A stretch of 64,000 bases of DNA from Pseudomonas sp. ICMP22404 (GCF_006227205.1 NZ_VCNG01000010.1:210253-274252); one strand, 5' to 3'; counted from the stretch's first letter, positions 17,102 through 26,127 are shown. Translations and numbers: made by a program. The notes: generated by a model not told the origin, from the letters alone.

Positions 17102-18901
17102 TCAGTTGCGCTCCGAGATTGCCATCTGTGCGTGGAATTCGTCACGCGGCAGGAACGGATAGAGATCTTCCAACGCGCCGGTTTCCGGTTTGCCCTGTTC
17201 ATTGATACGGGTCATGACCCGCGGCACCCGCGCTTCTTCGATTTGCACCAGCACTTCGCAGATCACCGGGCCGCTGCGCTCGAGTACATCGGTCAGCGCC
17301 GCATCCAGTCCCTCGTGGGACTCGATGCGGGCATAGCCGACACCATAGGCTGCGGACAACTGCTGCAAATCAGGCAGTTTCAGGCCGCTGGTATCGTCAG
17401 CCCCCACCAGCAATTTGAAGTGCATGTTCTGCGAGGTGCGGATCGAGGCGTAGCCCTGGTTGTTGATCACAAAGCACTTGATCGGCAGGTTCTGCGCGGC
17501 CAGGGTGGCCAGCTCCTGGATGTTCAGTTGCACACCGCCGTCACCTTCGACACAGATCGTCTGCTTACGTCCGGATGCCAGGCAGGCACCGATGGCCGAC
17601 GGCACGCCGAAGCCCATCGAGCCAGTGCCGCGGTTGTGGAAGCAGCGCTGATCCTTCTTCAGGCGCAGGTTGAGCAGGAACAATTCGGACGCGAACCCGG
17701 AGCTGCCGGGGGCAATCACATCGCCTTCGCTCAACAGGTCCGACAGGCGATCGGTAAAGTGATACATGCTCACGCCTTCGCTGTCATCGGCGTGCTCGGG
17801 TTGCAGCAGTGGATAACGCTCGCGCCAGGCAGCGATCTGCGCCCGCCAGGCGGAGTAATCAGGCAGCCCGGCGGCCTTGACCGCCGTAGCGAGGCCTTCG
17901 ATGAACGGCTTGACGTCAGCCACCACCTTGACCTCGACCGGCATCTGCAGCTTGGCGATTTCCGCCGGATCGATGTCGACCACGACTTTCTTGGCATACG
18001 GTGCGAAATGCGCATGGTTGTAGGCCGTGAGCGCCATGTCCAGGCGTGAGCCCAACACAATCAGCAGGTCGCAATTCTGCAGGGTGAAGTTGGCCCAACG
18101 CGGCGCGATCGAACCTGGGCGACCGCCAAACAGCGGATGCTCGTCTTCAATCAGGTCCATGGACAGCCACGTCGGCATGACGGGGACGCCCGCCGATTCC
18201 ATCAGTGCATTGAAAGCTTCGACAGCACCGGCCATGCGAATACCGCTACCGGCAATAATGCCCGGACGCTTGGCGGCCTTGAGCAATTCCAGGGTGCGGT
18301 TTACCGACTCGCTGACATCGACGGCTGCGGCCACCGGCGGCAACTGGGCACGGCGCAGCTGCGTTGGATCGATCTGTACCGCTTGGACATCCAGCGGTAC
18401 ATCCAGCCACACCGGGCCACGACGCCCGGTCAGAGCGGCATGTTCCAACTCATCGAATACCTCGGCGACCGCCAGCGGATCGGTCAGGGTCACCGCTTTC
18501 TTGGTGATCGACGACACGATGGAGACGATGTCGGCCTCTTGCACGCCGAGCATCCGCAAGCCGGTGCCGGCCTTGAGGTCAGCCGTTTTCACCTGCCCGG
18601 AAATAAAGAACACCGGAGTGGAATCAAGCCAGGCGCCCAAGGTCGCCGTCACGGCGTTGGTAGCCCCCGGCCCGCAGGTGGTCATGCAGGCGCTTGGTCC
18701 GCCGGTGAGCTTACCGGCCGCTTCGGCAGCAATGCCGGCCGCTTGTTCATGCAGACACAGGATCGGCTCGAGGTCGGGATGACGTCCCAAGGCGTCGTTC
18801 AAATGCATGGCGCCGCCACCTGGCAGGAAGTACACCTGCTTGATGCCCAGTTCCGCCAGTCGGTTCATGATGTAGTCAGCTACACGCATTTTGGTACTCA
18901 T
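17102..18901 (-). CDS. ThDP-dependent acetolactate-synthase-like enzyme, candidate YerE-type sugar C-branching enzyme
   Basis: 599 residues in the three-domain layout of ThDP enzymes: Pyr domain with catalytic Glu52 (LCLHEQAAGIAAEA), a central domain (about 190-340), and a PP domain with GDGG at 453-456 and NNQGY about 25 residues later. A housekeeping acetolactate synthase would normally sit beside its small subunit; here it lies in a nucleotide-sugar operon with rfbFGH. YerE of Yersinia is a homologue that adds a two-carbon unit from pyruvate to C4 of CDP-3,6-dideoxy-4-keto-glucose, exactly the product expected from RfbFGH. The YerE role is inferred; a generic acyloin-forming role is the alternative. 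Confidence 0.8.
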   Translation of the reverse strand: MSTKMRVADYIMNRLAELGIKQVYFLPGGGAMHLNDALGRHPDLEPILCLHEQAAGIAAEAAGKLTGGPSACMTTCGPGATNAVTATLGAWLDSTPVFFISGQVKTADLKAGTGLRMLGVQEADIVSIVSSITKKAVTLTDPLAVAEVFDELEHAALTGRRGPVWLDVPLDVQAVQIDPTQLRRAQLPPVAAAVDVSESVNRTLELLKAAKRPGIIAGSGIRMAGAVEAFNALMESAGVPVMPTWLSMDLIEDEHPLFGGRPGSIAPRWANFTLQNCDLLIVLGSRLDMALTAYNHAHFAPYAKKVVVDIDPAEIAKLQMPVEVKVVADVKPFIEGLATAVKAAGLPDYSAWRAQIAAWRERYPLLQPEHADDSEGVSMYHFTDRLSDLLSEGDVIAPGSSGFASELFLLNLRLKKDQRCFHNRGTGSMGFGVPSAIGACLASGRKQTICVEGDGGVQLNIQELATLAAQNLPIKCFVINNQGYASIRTSQNMHFKLLVGADDTSGLKLPDLQQLSAAYGVGYARIESHEGLDAALTDVLERSGPVICEVLVQIEEARVPRVMTRINEQGKPETGALEDLYPFLPRDEFHAQMAISERN

Positions 18902-18933
18902 CTCTCAAAACCCCAGTTCGCCGAGCGCTCGGC

Positions 18934-20835
18934 TCAATTCAATTCGTTCAGAAACTCAAGCGCCGACCAGAACCCGGCACCATGATCCTTGTGGCCCTGC
19001 CACACTTCGGGAATAAAACTCACCTGCGGATACTGCTTGAGCTGCGCCCAGGTCGCCGGCCAGTCCACGTCCCCGGTCCCCATCAGCACGCCTTCGCCGT
19101 TGCTGCCCTTGGCATCGGCCACGTGCAGGTGTGCCGAATGCGGCAGCAGCAGGGCCAGGGCAGCCTGGAAGTCGAGGCCGAAATGGAAGCAGGCCATTTG
19201 CAGGTGCGAGAGATCCAGGCACAGGCGCATGTTCATCGCCTTGGCCTGTTCGGCCAGCTCCTGGGGCATCATGAAAATGTTCTGGTGACGCTGCCCGCCG
19301 AAATGCCAAGGGAACGGTGCCATGTTCTGCGGGATCAACTCGGTGCGACCGAAGTCGATCTGGGCGCAGGACTCACGGAAACGCCGATACAGTTCGGCCC
19401 GGTGGCTGAGGGGGAAAGGTTCGTCGGCCGAGAAGCCGCCGACGTTTGCCACGATCAGCAACGAATCGGCCTTGGGGAAGAACTCGGCGATCTGCAACGT
19501 CGCATCCACCACCCGCTGCAGGTTGACGATGGAGCGCTGGCGGTAGTCCAGGTCGTCCGCCGCCAGGTCCAGCAATTCACTGTTCTCGAACAGTTCGGGC
19601 GCGTGGACTACCAGACGCGAGCATTCGACGGTACGCAGGTAGGCCTGCGGCGCCACGCTCAGGTCGCGGTAGGACAGATGGAATTCGAACAGGTCGGGCT
19701 TGATCCACTGGTCGTATTGCAGAAAGTCGTGGTAACGCACCGGCACGCCCCAGAGAATCGGCATGGCGTATTCACGGCGAACCTCCTGCTGTGCGACCAG
19801 GTCGCTGTCGAACAGGAAATCGCCCTGGGCAATGGCGCGTCCGGCCGGCTTACCCAACAAGTCAGCCAACCGATACGGCGGCAGGCCCTGGCCGGGACTC
19901 GCAACGCGCAGCATGTCTTGGGAGAACGTTTCGCCAGGTTCGATAGCCCGGGCCGCAATCACGCTCTTGCCCAGGTTCTCGCGATTGAGCAATTCCCCCT
20001 GGCTGGCATGGCGCCCCGGCCCGGTCCACGGCAGGGCTTTCTCGACTTGGCGGATACCCTCTACCAGTTGCCGAAACTCTTCGGGCTCAAGGCTCGCCAG
20101 ATGGTCAGGTCCTTCCATACTACGATCCAGGGTGATGTGACGCTCGATCAGCTTGGCGCCCAATGCCACGGCGGCGATGCTGATGGCCGTGCCACGCTCA
20201 TGGCCCGAATATCCCACCAGGTCATGCAACTGGCGCAAACGCGCCAGGTAACCGAGCTGAATATCGGTTTCCGGAGCCGGGTAGGTACTGTTGCAGTGCA
20301 GCAGCGCGAAAGGAACACCCAGGCCCTTGAGTTGTTCGATGGCCCGGACAATCTCGTGTTCCAGCGACATGCCGGTGGACAGGACCAACGGTTTGCCCAG
20401 CGAAGCGGCCTTGGCGATCAGGTACGGGTTGCACAGGTCGGCGGAGGCGATTTTCAGCGCCGGAACGTCAAAGCCGGCCAGCACATCGACACTCGGCTCG
20501 TCCCAGGGCGTGCAGATGTAGCTGATGCCCTTCTGCGCGCAGTACTCGCGGATCAGCCGATGCTCATCCACACTCAGCTCGACTTTATCCAGCAGGTCCT
20601 GGATATATTCCACGCCCAGGTCTTCGGCCCGGGAGCCGTCGGCCTTGGTACGGTACAGCGCCTCGCGATTGCGCAGCTGGAACTTCACGCAGTCGGCACC
20701 CGCCTCGATGGACGCATCCACCAGTTGCCGGGCCAGCTCCACCGAGCCGTTGTGGTTGTTGCCCACTTCCGCGATGACAAATGTATGTTGCTCACCGATG
20801 GTCACGCCATCGATGCTGAAGATCGGCTTGCTCAT
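18934..20835 (-). CDS. NeuB-type ulosonate synthase fused to a sugar-isomerase-like TIM barrel
   Basis: 633 residues from the ATG at 20835, overlapping the kinase stop as ATGA. Residues 1-265 form a NeuB domain (IAEVGNNHNGSVELA, CVKFQLRN, VGYSGHERG, IERHITLD), which condenses PEP with an aldose. Residues about 288-348 form an SAF domain (LGKSVIAARAIEPGE), normal for sialic acid synthases. Residues about 355-633 form a second TIM barrel of the AP-endonuclease-2/xylose-isomerase type (RLCLDLSHLQMACFHFG, HLHVADAKGSNGEG, GTGDVDWPATW). Ordinary NeuB is about 340-350 residues, so the extra domain is striking. No NeuC-type epimerase or CMP-sugar synthetase gene is nearby. Confidence 0.85.
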   Translation of the reverse strand: MSKPIFSIDGVTIGEQHTFVIAEVGNNHNGSVELARQLVDASIEAGADCVKFQLRNREALYRTKADGSRAEDLGVEYIQDLLDKVELSVDEHRLIREYCAQKGISYICTPWDEPSVDVLAGFDVPALKIASADLCNPYLIAKAASLGKPLVLSTGMSLEHEIVRAIEQLKGLGVPFALLHCNSTYPAPETDIQLGYLARLRQLHDLVGYSGHERGTAISIAAVALGAKLIERHITLDRSMEGPDHLASLEPEEFRQLVEGIRQVEKALPWTGPGRHASQGELLNRENLGKSVIAARAIEPGETFSQDMLRVASPGQGLPPYRLADLLGKPAGRAIAQGDFLFDSDLVAQQEVRREYAMPILWGVPVRYHDFLQYDQWIKPDLFEFHLSYRDLSVAPQAYLRTVECSRLVVHAPELFENSELLDLAADDLDYRQRSIVNLQRVVDATLQIAEFFPKADSLLIVANVGGFSADEPFPLSHRAELYRRFRESCAQIDFGRTELIPQNMAPFPWHFGGQRHQNIFMMPQELAEQAKAMNMRLCLDLSHLQMACFHFGLDFQAALALLLPHSAHLHVADAKGSNGEGVLMGTGDVDWPATWAQLKQYPQVSFIPEVWQGHKDHGAGFWSALEFLNELN

Positions 20836-22199
20836 TGAATTTTGGTCCGCCAGGAGGTGACACCGCTGGATTCGAAACGGAAATCGGTGGTTCGGCAGCC
20901 AAGCGCTCTGACCTTCTCGGTCACGGCCTGGCGGTGCTGGGGTTGGACGAAGAACAGGAAGAAACCGCCGCCACCGGCGCCCAGCAACTTGCCCCCCAAG
21001 GCGCCCGCTTCCACGGCGCACTCGTAGATCTGATCAAGCACACTGTCGCTGACCGCCTGGGAGAACTGTTTCTTGAGCATCCAGCCCTCATGCAGGCAAC
21101 GGCCGAAATCATGCAGCTCGCCACGAATCAGGTGATGGTGCATGCGTCGGCATAACGACACGCTTTCGGTCAGCAAAAGGCTTTGCTCACCCTTGCTGCT
21201 CATTTCCGCGCGCTGTTGCACATGGAGCTTGCCGGAGTCGTGGGAAATGCGGGTATCGCAAAGCACCAGGCATTCTTCCAGCTCGTTGCAGATCGAATCC
21301 TCGAGACGGATCGGGTGAACCAGGTTGCGCCCCTCGCGAAACTCGATCAGGTTGAAGCCACCGAACGCCGAAGCGTACTGGTCCTGCCAGCCACCGGCGA
21401 TGCCGAAGCACAGGCGCTCGGCCTGGAAGGCCAGTTCTGCCACTTCATAGGTGGTCCAACGATCACGACGCAATTCGTTGAACGCTGCGATCACCGCCGT
21501 GGCGACCGCCGATGAGCCGCCCAGGCCCGAGCCCACCGGGAAATCGGAACGCATGTACAGGTCCAGCCCATAGTTGGGTTGGATCACCGACACGATGGTT
21601 GCCAGCAGGCCCTTGTCGGCATGCTCCAGCAACTCATCCAGGGAATCATAGGATTCGCGGGTTCCCAGGTCCTCGGAAAAGATCCGAATGACGCTGTCGG
21701 TCCGCGGAATCAACGTGGCGTGGGAGTACAGCCCGACGGTGCAACTGAGCACCGCCGCCGGGTTTTCCACGAAATAATAGGTCAGGTCCGAACCACCACC
21801 GCTGAAACTCATCCGCACTGGCGCCCTTGCCCGGGCCAGCACCGGCACTTCCTGGTTGGCGGCCAGCCGTGCGGGGGTGACGACGTCCACCAGGCAACCG
21901 GCCTCGTCCACCACCGGAATCGCGTTGTAGCTCAGGTCGAAGATCTTGAGCATTTCTTCGCGCGAAGCACCGACCTTGACCGAACGGTATGCGGTGTTCA
22001 TGCACTCGGTGACCGGCACGCTCGTTTCTCCGCCCTGGAGCAGATAACGACGCAGGTCACCGTTGGTCAACACGCCTTCCAGGTGCCAATGCTCGTTGAC
22101 CACGAAGACGATTTGCAGATCGCCTGTCTCGATGCACTCCACGGCGTCGAGAATGGTCTGGTTCATGTAGACGGTTTGTGTTCTGGCCAGTTGGTTCAT
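20832..22199 (-). CDS. CBS-domain/GHMP kinase fusion (HddA-like sugar kinase)
   Basis: 455 residues. Two CBS repeats occupy about 8-115 (AVECIETGDLQIVFVV, LTNGDLRRYLL, MLKIFDLSYNAIPVVDE). From about 125 comes a GHMP kinase: ARAPVRMSFSGGGSDL, the ATP-binding PVGSGLGGSSAVATA and the C-terminal GKLLGAGGGGFFLFF. This resembles HddA, which phosphorylates D-glycero-D-manno-heptose 7-phosphate at C1. CBS domains would bind a nucleotide and regulate activity. The gene overlaps its nucleotidyltransferase neighbour by 4 bp; in related systems CBS domains sit on the nucleotidyltransferase instead. Substrate unproven. Confidence 0.85.
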   Translation of the reverse strand: MNQLARTQTVYMNQTILDAVECIETGDLQIVFVVNEHWHLEGVLTNGDLRRYLLQGGETSVPVTECMNTAYRSVKVGASREEMLKIFDLSYNAIPVVDEAGCLVDVVTPARLAANQEVPVLARARAPVRMSFSGGGSDLTYYFVENPAAVLSCTVGLYSHATLIPRTDSVIRIFSEDLGTRESYDSLDELLEHADKGLLATIVSVIQPNYGLDLYMRSDFPVGSGLGGSSAVATAVIAAFNELRRDRWTTYEVAELAFQAERLCFGIAGGWQDQYASAFGGFNLIEFREGRNLVHPIRLEDSICNELEECLVLCDTRISHDSGKLHVQQRAEMSSKGEQSLLLTESVSLCRRMHHHLIRGELHDFGRCLHEGWMLKKQFSQAVSDSVLDQIYECAVEAGALGGKLLGAGGGGFFLFFVQPQHRQAVTEKVRALGCRTTDFRFESSGVTSWRTKIQ

Positions 22200-22891
22200 G
22201 GCTGGATGGCCTCCTCGAACCCCGACTTGAAGGCACTCAAGGCGTCGGGTGTTCCGATATCGATGAAGGGTCCGCTATAGGCGCAGACCTTGAGCGAGCG
22301 GCGCCGAATCAGCATCGGCAGGATGTCCTGTTCCATCGAGCAGGGCTGGACGACGCAGTGTTGCAAGGCGTCGGCCGTGAATGCATAGACGCCGGCATTG
22401 ACCATACCCGGTCCGGATAAGCCCTTTTCCTTGAGCGCCAGCAGTTGCAGGTCTTCGGCACATTCCAGGCTGCCGTAGCGAGAGCGGTCGTCAACCTCCA
22501 CCCCCACCAGCACATCGCCCGGGGCGGTCATGGCCAGTCGATAGGCTCCACGGTCGAGCCAGGTGTCGGCATTGAGCACCAGGAAGCGCCCTTCGGGAGG
22601 CATCTGCCGCAAGGCATGCAGGATGGCCCCGCCTGTGCCCATGGGCTGTTCCTCAACCACTATCTGCAGATCCAGGCCGGTTTCGGCCATCAGGGACGGC
22701 AGCAGTTCGGCCAATTGATCAGCCCGGTAGTGCGCACACAATACGGCCTGGGTCATGCCGGCCTGCTTCAGCTCCGCCAGCACCAACGCCAGGAACGGCC
22801 GGCCGTGGATATCCACCACGGCTTTCTGCGAGCCCTGGAGCACGGCACTCAGGCGAGTGCCGAAACCACCACACAGGACGTAGGCGCGCAT
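22196..22891 (-). CDS. Sugar-phosphate nucleotidyltransferase (HddC-like)
   Basis: 231 residues, a single NTP_transferase domain: LCGGFGTRLSAVLQGSQKAV (P-loop-like nucleotide site), PMGTGGAILHAL, FLVLNADTW and a C-terminal FIDIGTPDAL. It resembles HddC, the GDP-D-glycero-D-manno-heptose pyrophosphorylase, and pairs with the HddA-like kinase with which it overlaps. Together they would activate a sugar phosphate as an NDP-sugar. GmhA and GmhB, needed to complete the heptose path, are absent from the window but are normally present elsewhere in Pseudomonas for LPS core synthesis. Confidence 0.85.
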   Translation of the reverse strand: MRAYVLCGGFGTRLSAVLQGSQKAVVDIHGRPFLALVLAELKQAGMTQAVLCAHYRADQLAELLPSLMAETGLDLQIVVEEQPMGTGGAILHALRQMPPEGRFLVLNADTWLDRGAYRLAMTAPGDVLVGVEVDDRSRYGSLECAEDLQLLALKEKGLSGPGMVNAGVYAFTADALQHCVVQPCSMEQDILPMLIRRRSLKVCAYSGPFIDIGTPDALSAFKSGFEEAIQP

Positions 22892-24210
22892 CAGCGATCC
22901 AGCCCGAAGAAATGTTCCAGGCAGCGGGCCGCATGACCCAGGTGCTCTTCGCCCAGTCCCGGCCAGACGCCGATCCAGAAGGTGTCGTTCATGATTTTGT
23001 CGGTCACCGTCAACTCGCCGCTGATGCGGAAGTTACGGCCCAGCATGTAAGGCTGGCGCACCAGGTTGCCGGCGAACAACAACCGCGTGCCGACGTTCTG
23101 GCTGTCCAGATAGCGCAACAGCTCGACGCGCTTGATGCCGCAGCCGTCGCGCAGGGTCACGGGAAAGCCAAACCACGAAGGGTCGCTGTCCGGGGTGGCC
23201 TCGGGCAGGATGAGGAAATCGCTGCAATTGGCCAGACGCTCGCTGAGCCAGCGGAAATTACGCTTGCGCGCGGCCGTGAAATCCTCCACACGATCCATCT
23301 GTGCCAGGGCACAGGCGGCCTGCATGTCGGTGATCTTCAGGTTATAGCCCAGGTGCGAATAGGTGTACTTGTGATCATAGCCTTCCGGCAGCTCGCCCAT
23401 CTGCTTGCAGAAACGCTGCTTGCAGGTGTTGTCCTGGCCGGGCTCGCAATAGCAGTCGCGGCCCCAGTCGCGAAACGATTCCATGATGCGCTTGAGCAGC
23501 GGGCTGTCGGTGAACACCGCGCCGCCCTCGCCCATGGTGATATGGTGCGCCGGGTAAAAGCTCAAGGTACCGATGTCGCCGAAGGTACCGACCATCCGCC
23601 CCTTGTAGGTCGAACCCAGGGCATCGCAGCAATCTTCGATCAGCCACAGTTTGTATTTGTCGCAAAGCGCCCGCACCACACCCAGGTCATAGGGGTTGCC
23701 CAACGTATGGGCCAGCATGATGGCCTTGGTCTTCGGTCCGATGGCCGCTTCGATCTTGGCCGGGTCGATATTGTACGTACCCAGTTCGACATCGACGAAC
23801 ACCGGTACCGCGCCAAACTGCAGGATCGGGTTGACGGTGGTCGGAAAGCCGGCAGCAACACCAATCACTTCATCGCCGGGCTTGATCGCGCGGTCTCCCA
23901 GGCGTGGGGAGGTCAAGGCGGAAAAGGCCAGCAGATTGGCCGATGAGCCCGAATTGGTGGTCAGCACGCAACGACGTCCCAGGTATTGGGCCAGGCGTTT
24001 TTCGAAGGCCTCGTTGAACCGGCCGGTGGTCAACCAACCGTCCAGCACCGCCTCGGTCATCGACTGCAATTCCGCGGCACCAATGACCTTGCCGGCCGGC
24101 GGCACGCTGCTCTGCCCAGCCACGAACACCTGCGGGGCGAGCGCCGACTGCGCATAGCGCCCCACCAGCTCGACAATTTGTTGGCGCAACTGCGTAGTAC
24201 TTTCACTCAT
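22891..24210 (-). CDS. rfbH: RfbH, CDP-4-keto-6-deoxy-D-glucose 3-dehydratase (E1)
   Basis: PMP- and [2Fe-2S]-dependent enzyme that removes the C3 hydroxyl of CDP-4-keto-6-deoxyglucose. 439 residues, DegT/DnrJ/EryC1 fold. The PLP-lysine of aminotransferases is replaced by His in SFYPAHHITMGEGG, the hallmark of E1. The iron-sulfur cysteines are in DCYCEPGQDNTCKQRFC. It needs a ferredoxin-reductase-type partner (E3), which is not visible in the window. It overlaps rfbG by 8 bp and shares one base with the next gene. Confidence 0.95.
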   Translation of the reverse strand: MSESTTQLRQQIVELVGRYAQSALAPQVFVAGQSSVPPAGKVIGAAELQSMTEAVLDGWLTTGRFNEAFEKRLAQYLGRRCVLTTNSGSSANLLAFSALTSPRLGDRAIKPGDEVIGVAAGFPTTVNPILQFGAVPVFVDVELGTYNIDPAKIEAAIGPKTKAIMLAHTLGNPYDLGVVRALCDKYKLWLIEDCCDALGSTYKGRMVGTFGDIGTLSFYPAHHITMGEGGAVFTDSPLLKRIMESFRDWGRDCYCEPGQDNTCKQRFCKQMGELPEGYDHKYTYSHLGYNLKITDMQAACALAQMDRVEDFTAARKRNFRWLSERLANCSDFLILPEATPDSDPSWFGFPVTLRDGCGIKRVELLRYLDSQNVGTRLLFAGNLVRQPYMLGRNFRISGELTVTDKIMNDTFWIGVWPGLGEEHLGHAARCLEHFFGLDR

Positions 24211-25276
24211 GGGTATCGCCTTGATAGTCCGCGATCTGCTTGCGGGTAAAGGAGTGCATGTCCTGGCCGTTCTGCCAGGCCAAGTGCCAGGCCAGCGTGC
24301 GCTCGAGACTGGTCGCCAGGGACCAGCGCGGCATCCAGCCGAGCTCTTCGCGTGCCTTGCTGGAATCGAGTGCCAGCAAGCCGGCCTCGTGGGGTTGTGC
24401 CAATGGATCGACTGTCCAGCGCACCGGCGTCGGCCATTGCCCGGCGAGCAGGCCGACGATGGTTTCGACTGTCGCGACGTTGTCGCTCTGCGGACCGAAG
24501 TTCCAGGCGCCGACGTGACGCTCAGCGTCCTCCACCAGCGCCCTGGCCAGCATCAGGTAACCCATCAGCGGCTCGAGGGCGTGTTGCCAGGGACGAGTTG
24601 CCTGTGGATAACGCAGCACCACTTCCTCATCGTTCTGCCAGGCGCGAAAAATATCCGGCACCAGCCGCTCCGGCGACCAGTCACCACCGCCGATGACATT
24701 GCCGGCCCGAGCCGTCGCCAGCGCGATGCCGGCATCCTGCAGGAACGAATTGCGATAAGAGGCACATAGCAATTCAACGCACGCCTTGCTGTTGCTGTAG
24801 GGGTCGAAGCCGCCCAAGGCGTCGTATTCGCGATAGGGCAAGACCCACTCGCGGTTTTCGTAGCATTTATCAGTGGTGACCACGACCACCGCCCGTACAC
24901 TTGGGCAATGACGAACGGCTTCAAGCAGATTGACTGTGCCCATGACGTTGGTGGCATAGGTCTGGACGGGATTGCGATAGGCCTCGCGAACCAGGGGTTG
25001 CGCAGCGAGATGCATGACCACGTCCGGCTGGAATGCCCCAAGTGCCGAGGACAGCGCGGCGCCGTCGCAGATGTCGGCCAGATCACCGGGGATCACCGCA
25101 TCCACGCCTGCGACGGACCATAAGGCAGGTGTGGTTTCAGCGGGCAACGCATAGCCGCGGACCTCAGCCCCCAACTGGCGCAGCCACAGTGCCAGCCAGC
25201 CCCCCTTGAAGCCCGTATGGCCGGTCAGGAAGACCTTTTTACCCATCCAGAATGCGTTCAAGTCCAGAGTTTCCAT
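24203..25276 (-). CDS. rfbG: RfbG, CDP-glucose 4,6-dehydratase
   Basis: Extended SDR, 357 residues, converting CDP-glucose to CDP-4-keto-6-deoxyglucose with enzyme-bound NAD. NAD motif FLTGHTGFKGGWLALWL, active-site VVVTTDKCYENREW, and the Tyr-Lys pair in FDPYSNSKACVELL. It overlaps rfbF by 19 bp and rfbH by 8 bp. An internal ATG at 25246 (MGKKVFLTG) is possible, but the longer start fits family length better. Confidence 0.95.
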   Translation of the reverse strand: METLDLNAFWMGKKVFLTGHTGFKGGWLALWLRQLGAEVRGYALPAETTPALWSVAGVDAVIPGDLADICDGAALSSALGAFQPDVVMHLAAQPLVREAYRNPVQTYATNVMGTVNLLEAVRHCPSVRAVVVVTTDKCYENREWVLPYREYDALGGFDPYSNSKACVELLCASYRNSFLQDAGIALATARAGNVIGGGDWSPERLVPDIFRAWQNDEEVVLRYPQATRPWQHALEPLMGYLMLARALVEDAERHVGAWNFGPQSDNVATVETIVGLLAGQWPTPVRWTVDPLAQPHEAGLLALDSSKAREELGWMPRWSLATSLERTLAWHLAWQNGQDMHSFTRKQIADYQGDTHE

Positions 25277-26028
25277 TCGGCCTGGCCGCTGTTCCAGCGT
25301 TCCTCAAGGAAGACGCGGTCGCGCAACGTGTCCATCGGCTGCCAGAAACCACGGTGCAGATGACTCATCAACTGCCCCTGTCGCGCGAGGTTGCGCATCG
25401 GCTCGTATTCCCAGGTGGTGGTGTCGTCTTCAATGCCATCGAGCGCAGCAGGCTCCAGTACGAAAAAGCCGCCATTGATCCAACCACCATCGCCCTGGGG
25501 CTTTTCCTGGAATCCCCTGACGCATGCACCTTCGAGCTCCATCGCGCCAAAGCGGCCGGGTGGCTGGACGGTGGTGACCGTAGCCAGTTTGCCGTGCTGT
25601 TGGTGGAACTCGATCAGCTCGCGGATGTTGACGTCGGAAACGCCGTCGCCATAGGTGAAGCAGAACGTCTCGTCGCCCAGATAGTCGCGCACGCGCTTGA
25701 GACGGCCGCCAGTACCCGTAACCTCGCCGGTATCCACCAGGGTGACACGCCAGGGTTCAGCCTTGCCCTGATGGATGTGCATGCTGTTCTTGGCCATGTC
25801 GAACGTCACGTCCGACATGTGCAGGAAGTAGTTGGCGAAATACTCCTTGATGACGTAACCCTTGTAGCCCAGGCAGACCACGAAGTCGTTGATGCCGTAG
25901 TGAGAGTAGATTTTCATGATGTGCCAGATGATTGGCTTGCCACCAATCTCAATCATCGGCTTGGGCTTGAGATGCGACTCCTCGCTGATGCGAGTGCCCA
26001 GTCCTCCAGCCAGAATTACTGCCTTCAT
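25258..26028 (-). CDS. rfbF: RfbF, glucose-1-phosphate cytidylyltransferase
   Basis: First enzyme of the CDP-sugar branch: CTP plus glucose-1-phosphate gives CDP-glucose. 256 residues from the ATG at 26028 (family norm about 257), after a purine-rich GAGAGAGAC. Motifs: ILAGGLGTRISEESHLKPKP, FCFTYGDGVSD, RFGAMELEG, and KPQGDGGWINGGFFVLEP. First gene of the long island operon; a sigma-54 site is 100-115 bp upstream. Confidence 0.96.
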   Translation of the reverse strand: MKAVILAGGLGTRISEESHLKPKPMIEIGGKPIIWHIMKIYSHYGINDFVVCLGYKGYVIKEYFANYFLHMSDVTFDMAKNSMHIHQGKAEPWRVTLVDTGEVTGTGGRLKRVRDYLGDETFCFTYGDGVSDVNIRELIEFHQQHGKLATVTTVQPPGRFGAMELEGACVRGFQEKPQGDGGWINGGFFVLEPAALDGIEDDTTTWEYEPMRNLARQGQLMSHLHRGFWQPMDTLRDRVFLEERWNSGQAEWKLWT

Positions 26029-26127
26029 ATGTCTCTCTCTCATCAGCGTCAAAGACGCTCCACTACTCACAAGAGACGCCAATTATTCGGCGTCCCTGCC
26101 GGTAATACAGGCGCTGATAACTGAGAA

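Noticed and set aside
18982..20838. 618-codon open frame on the plus strand
   Set aside because: It is antisense to the NeuB fusion and shows no protein-family motif; a high-GC shadow frame.
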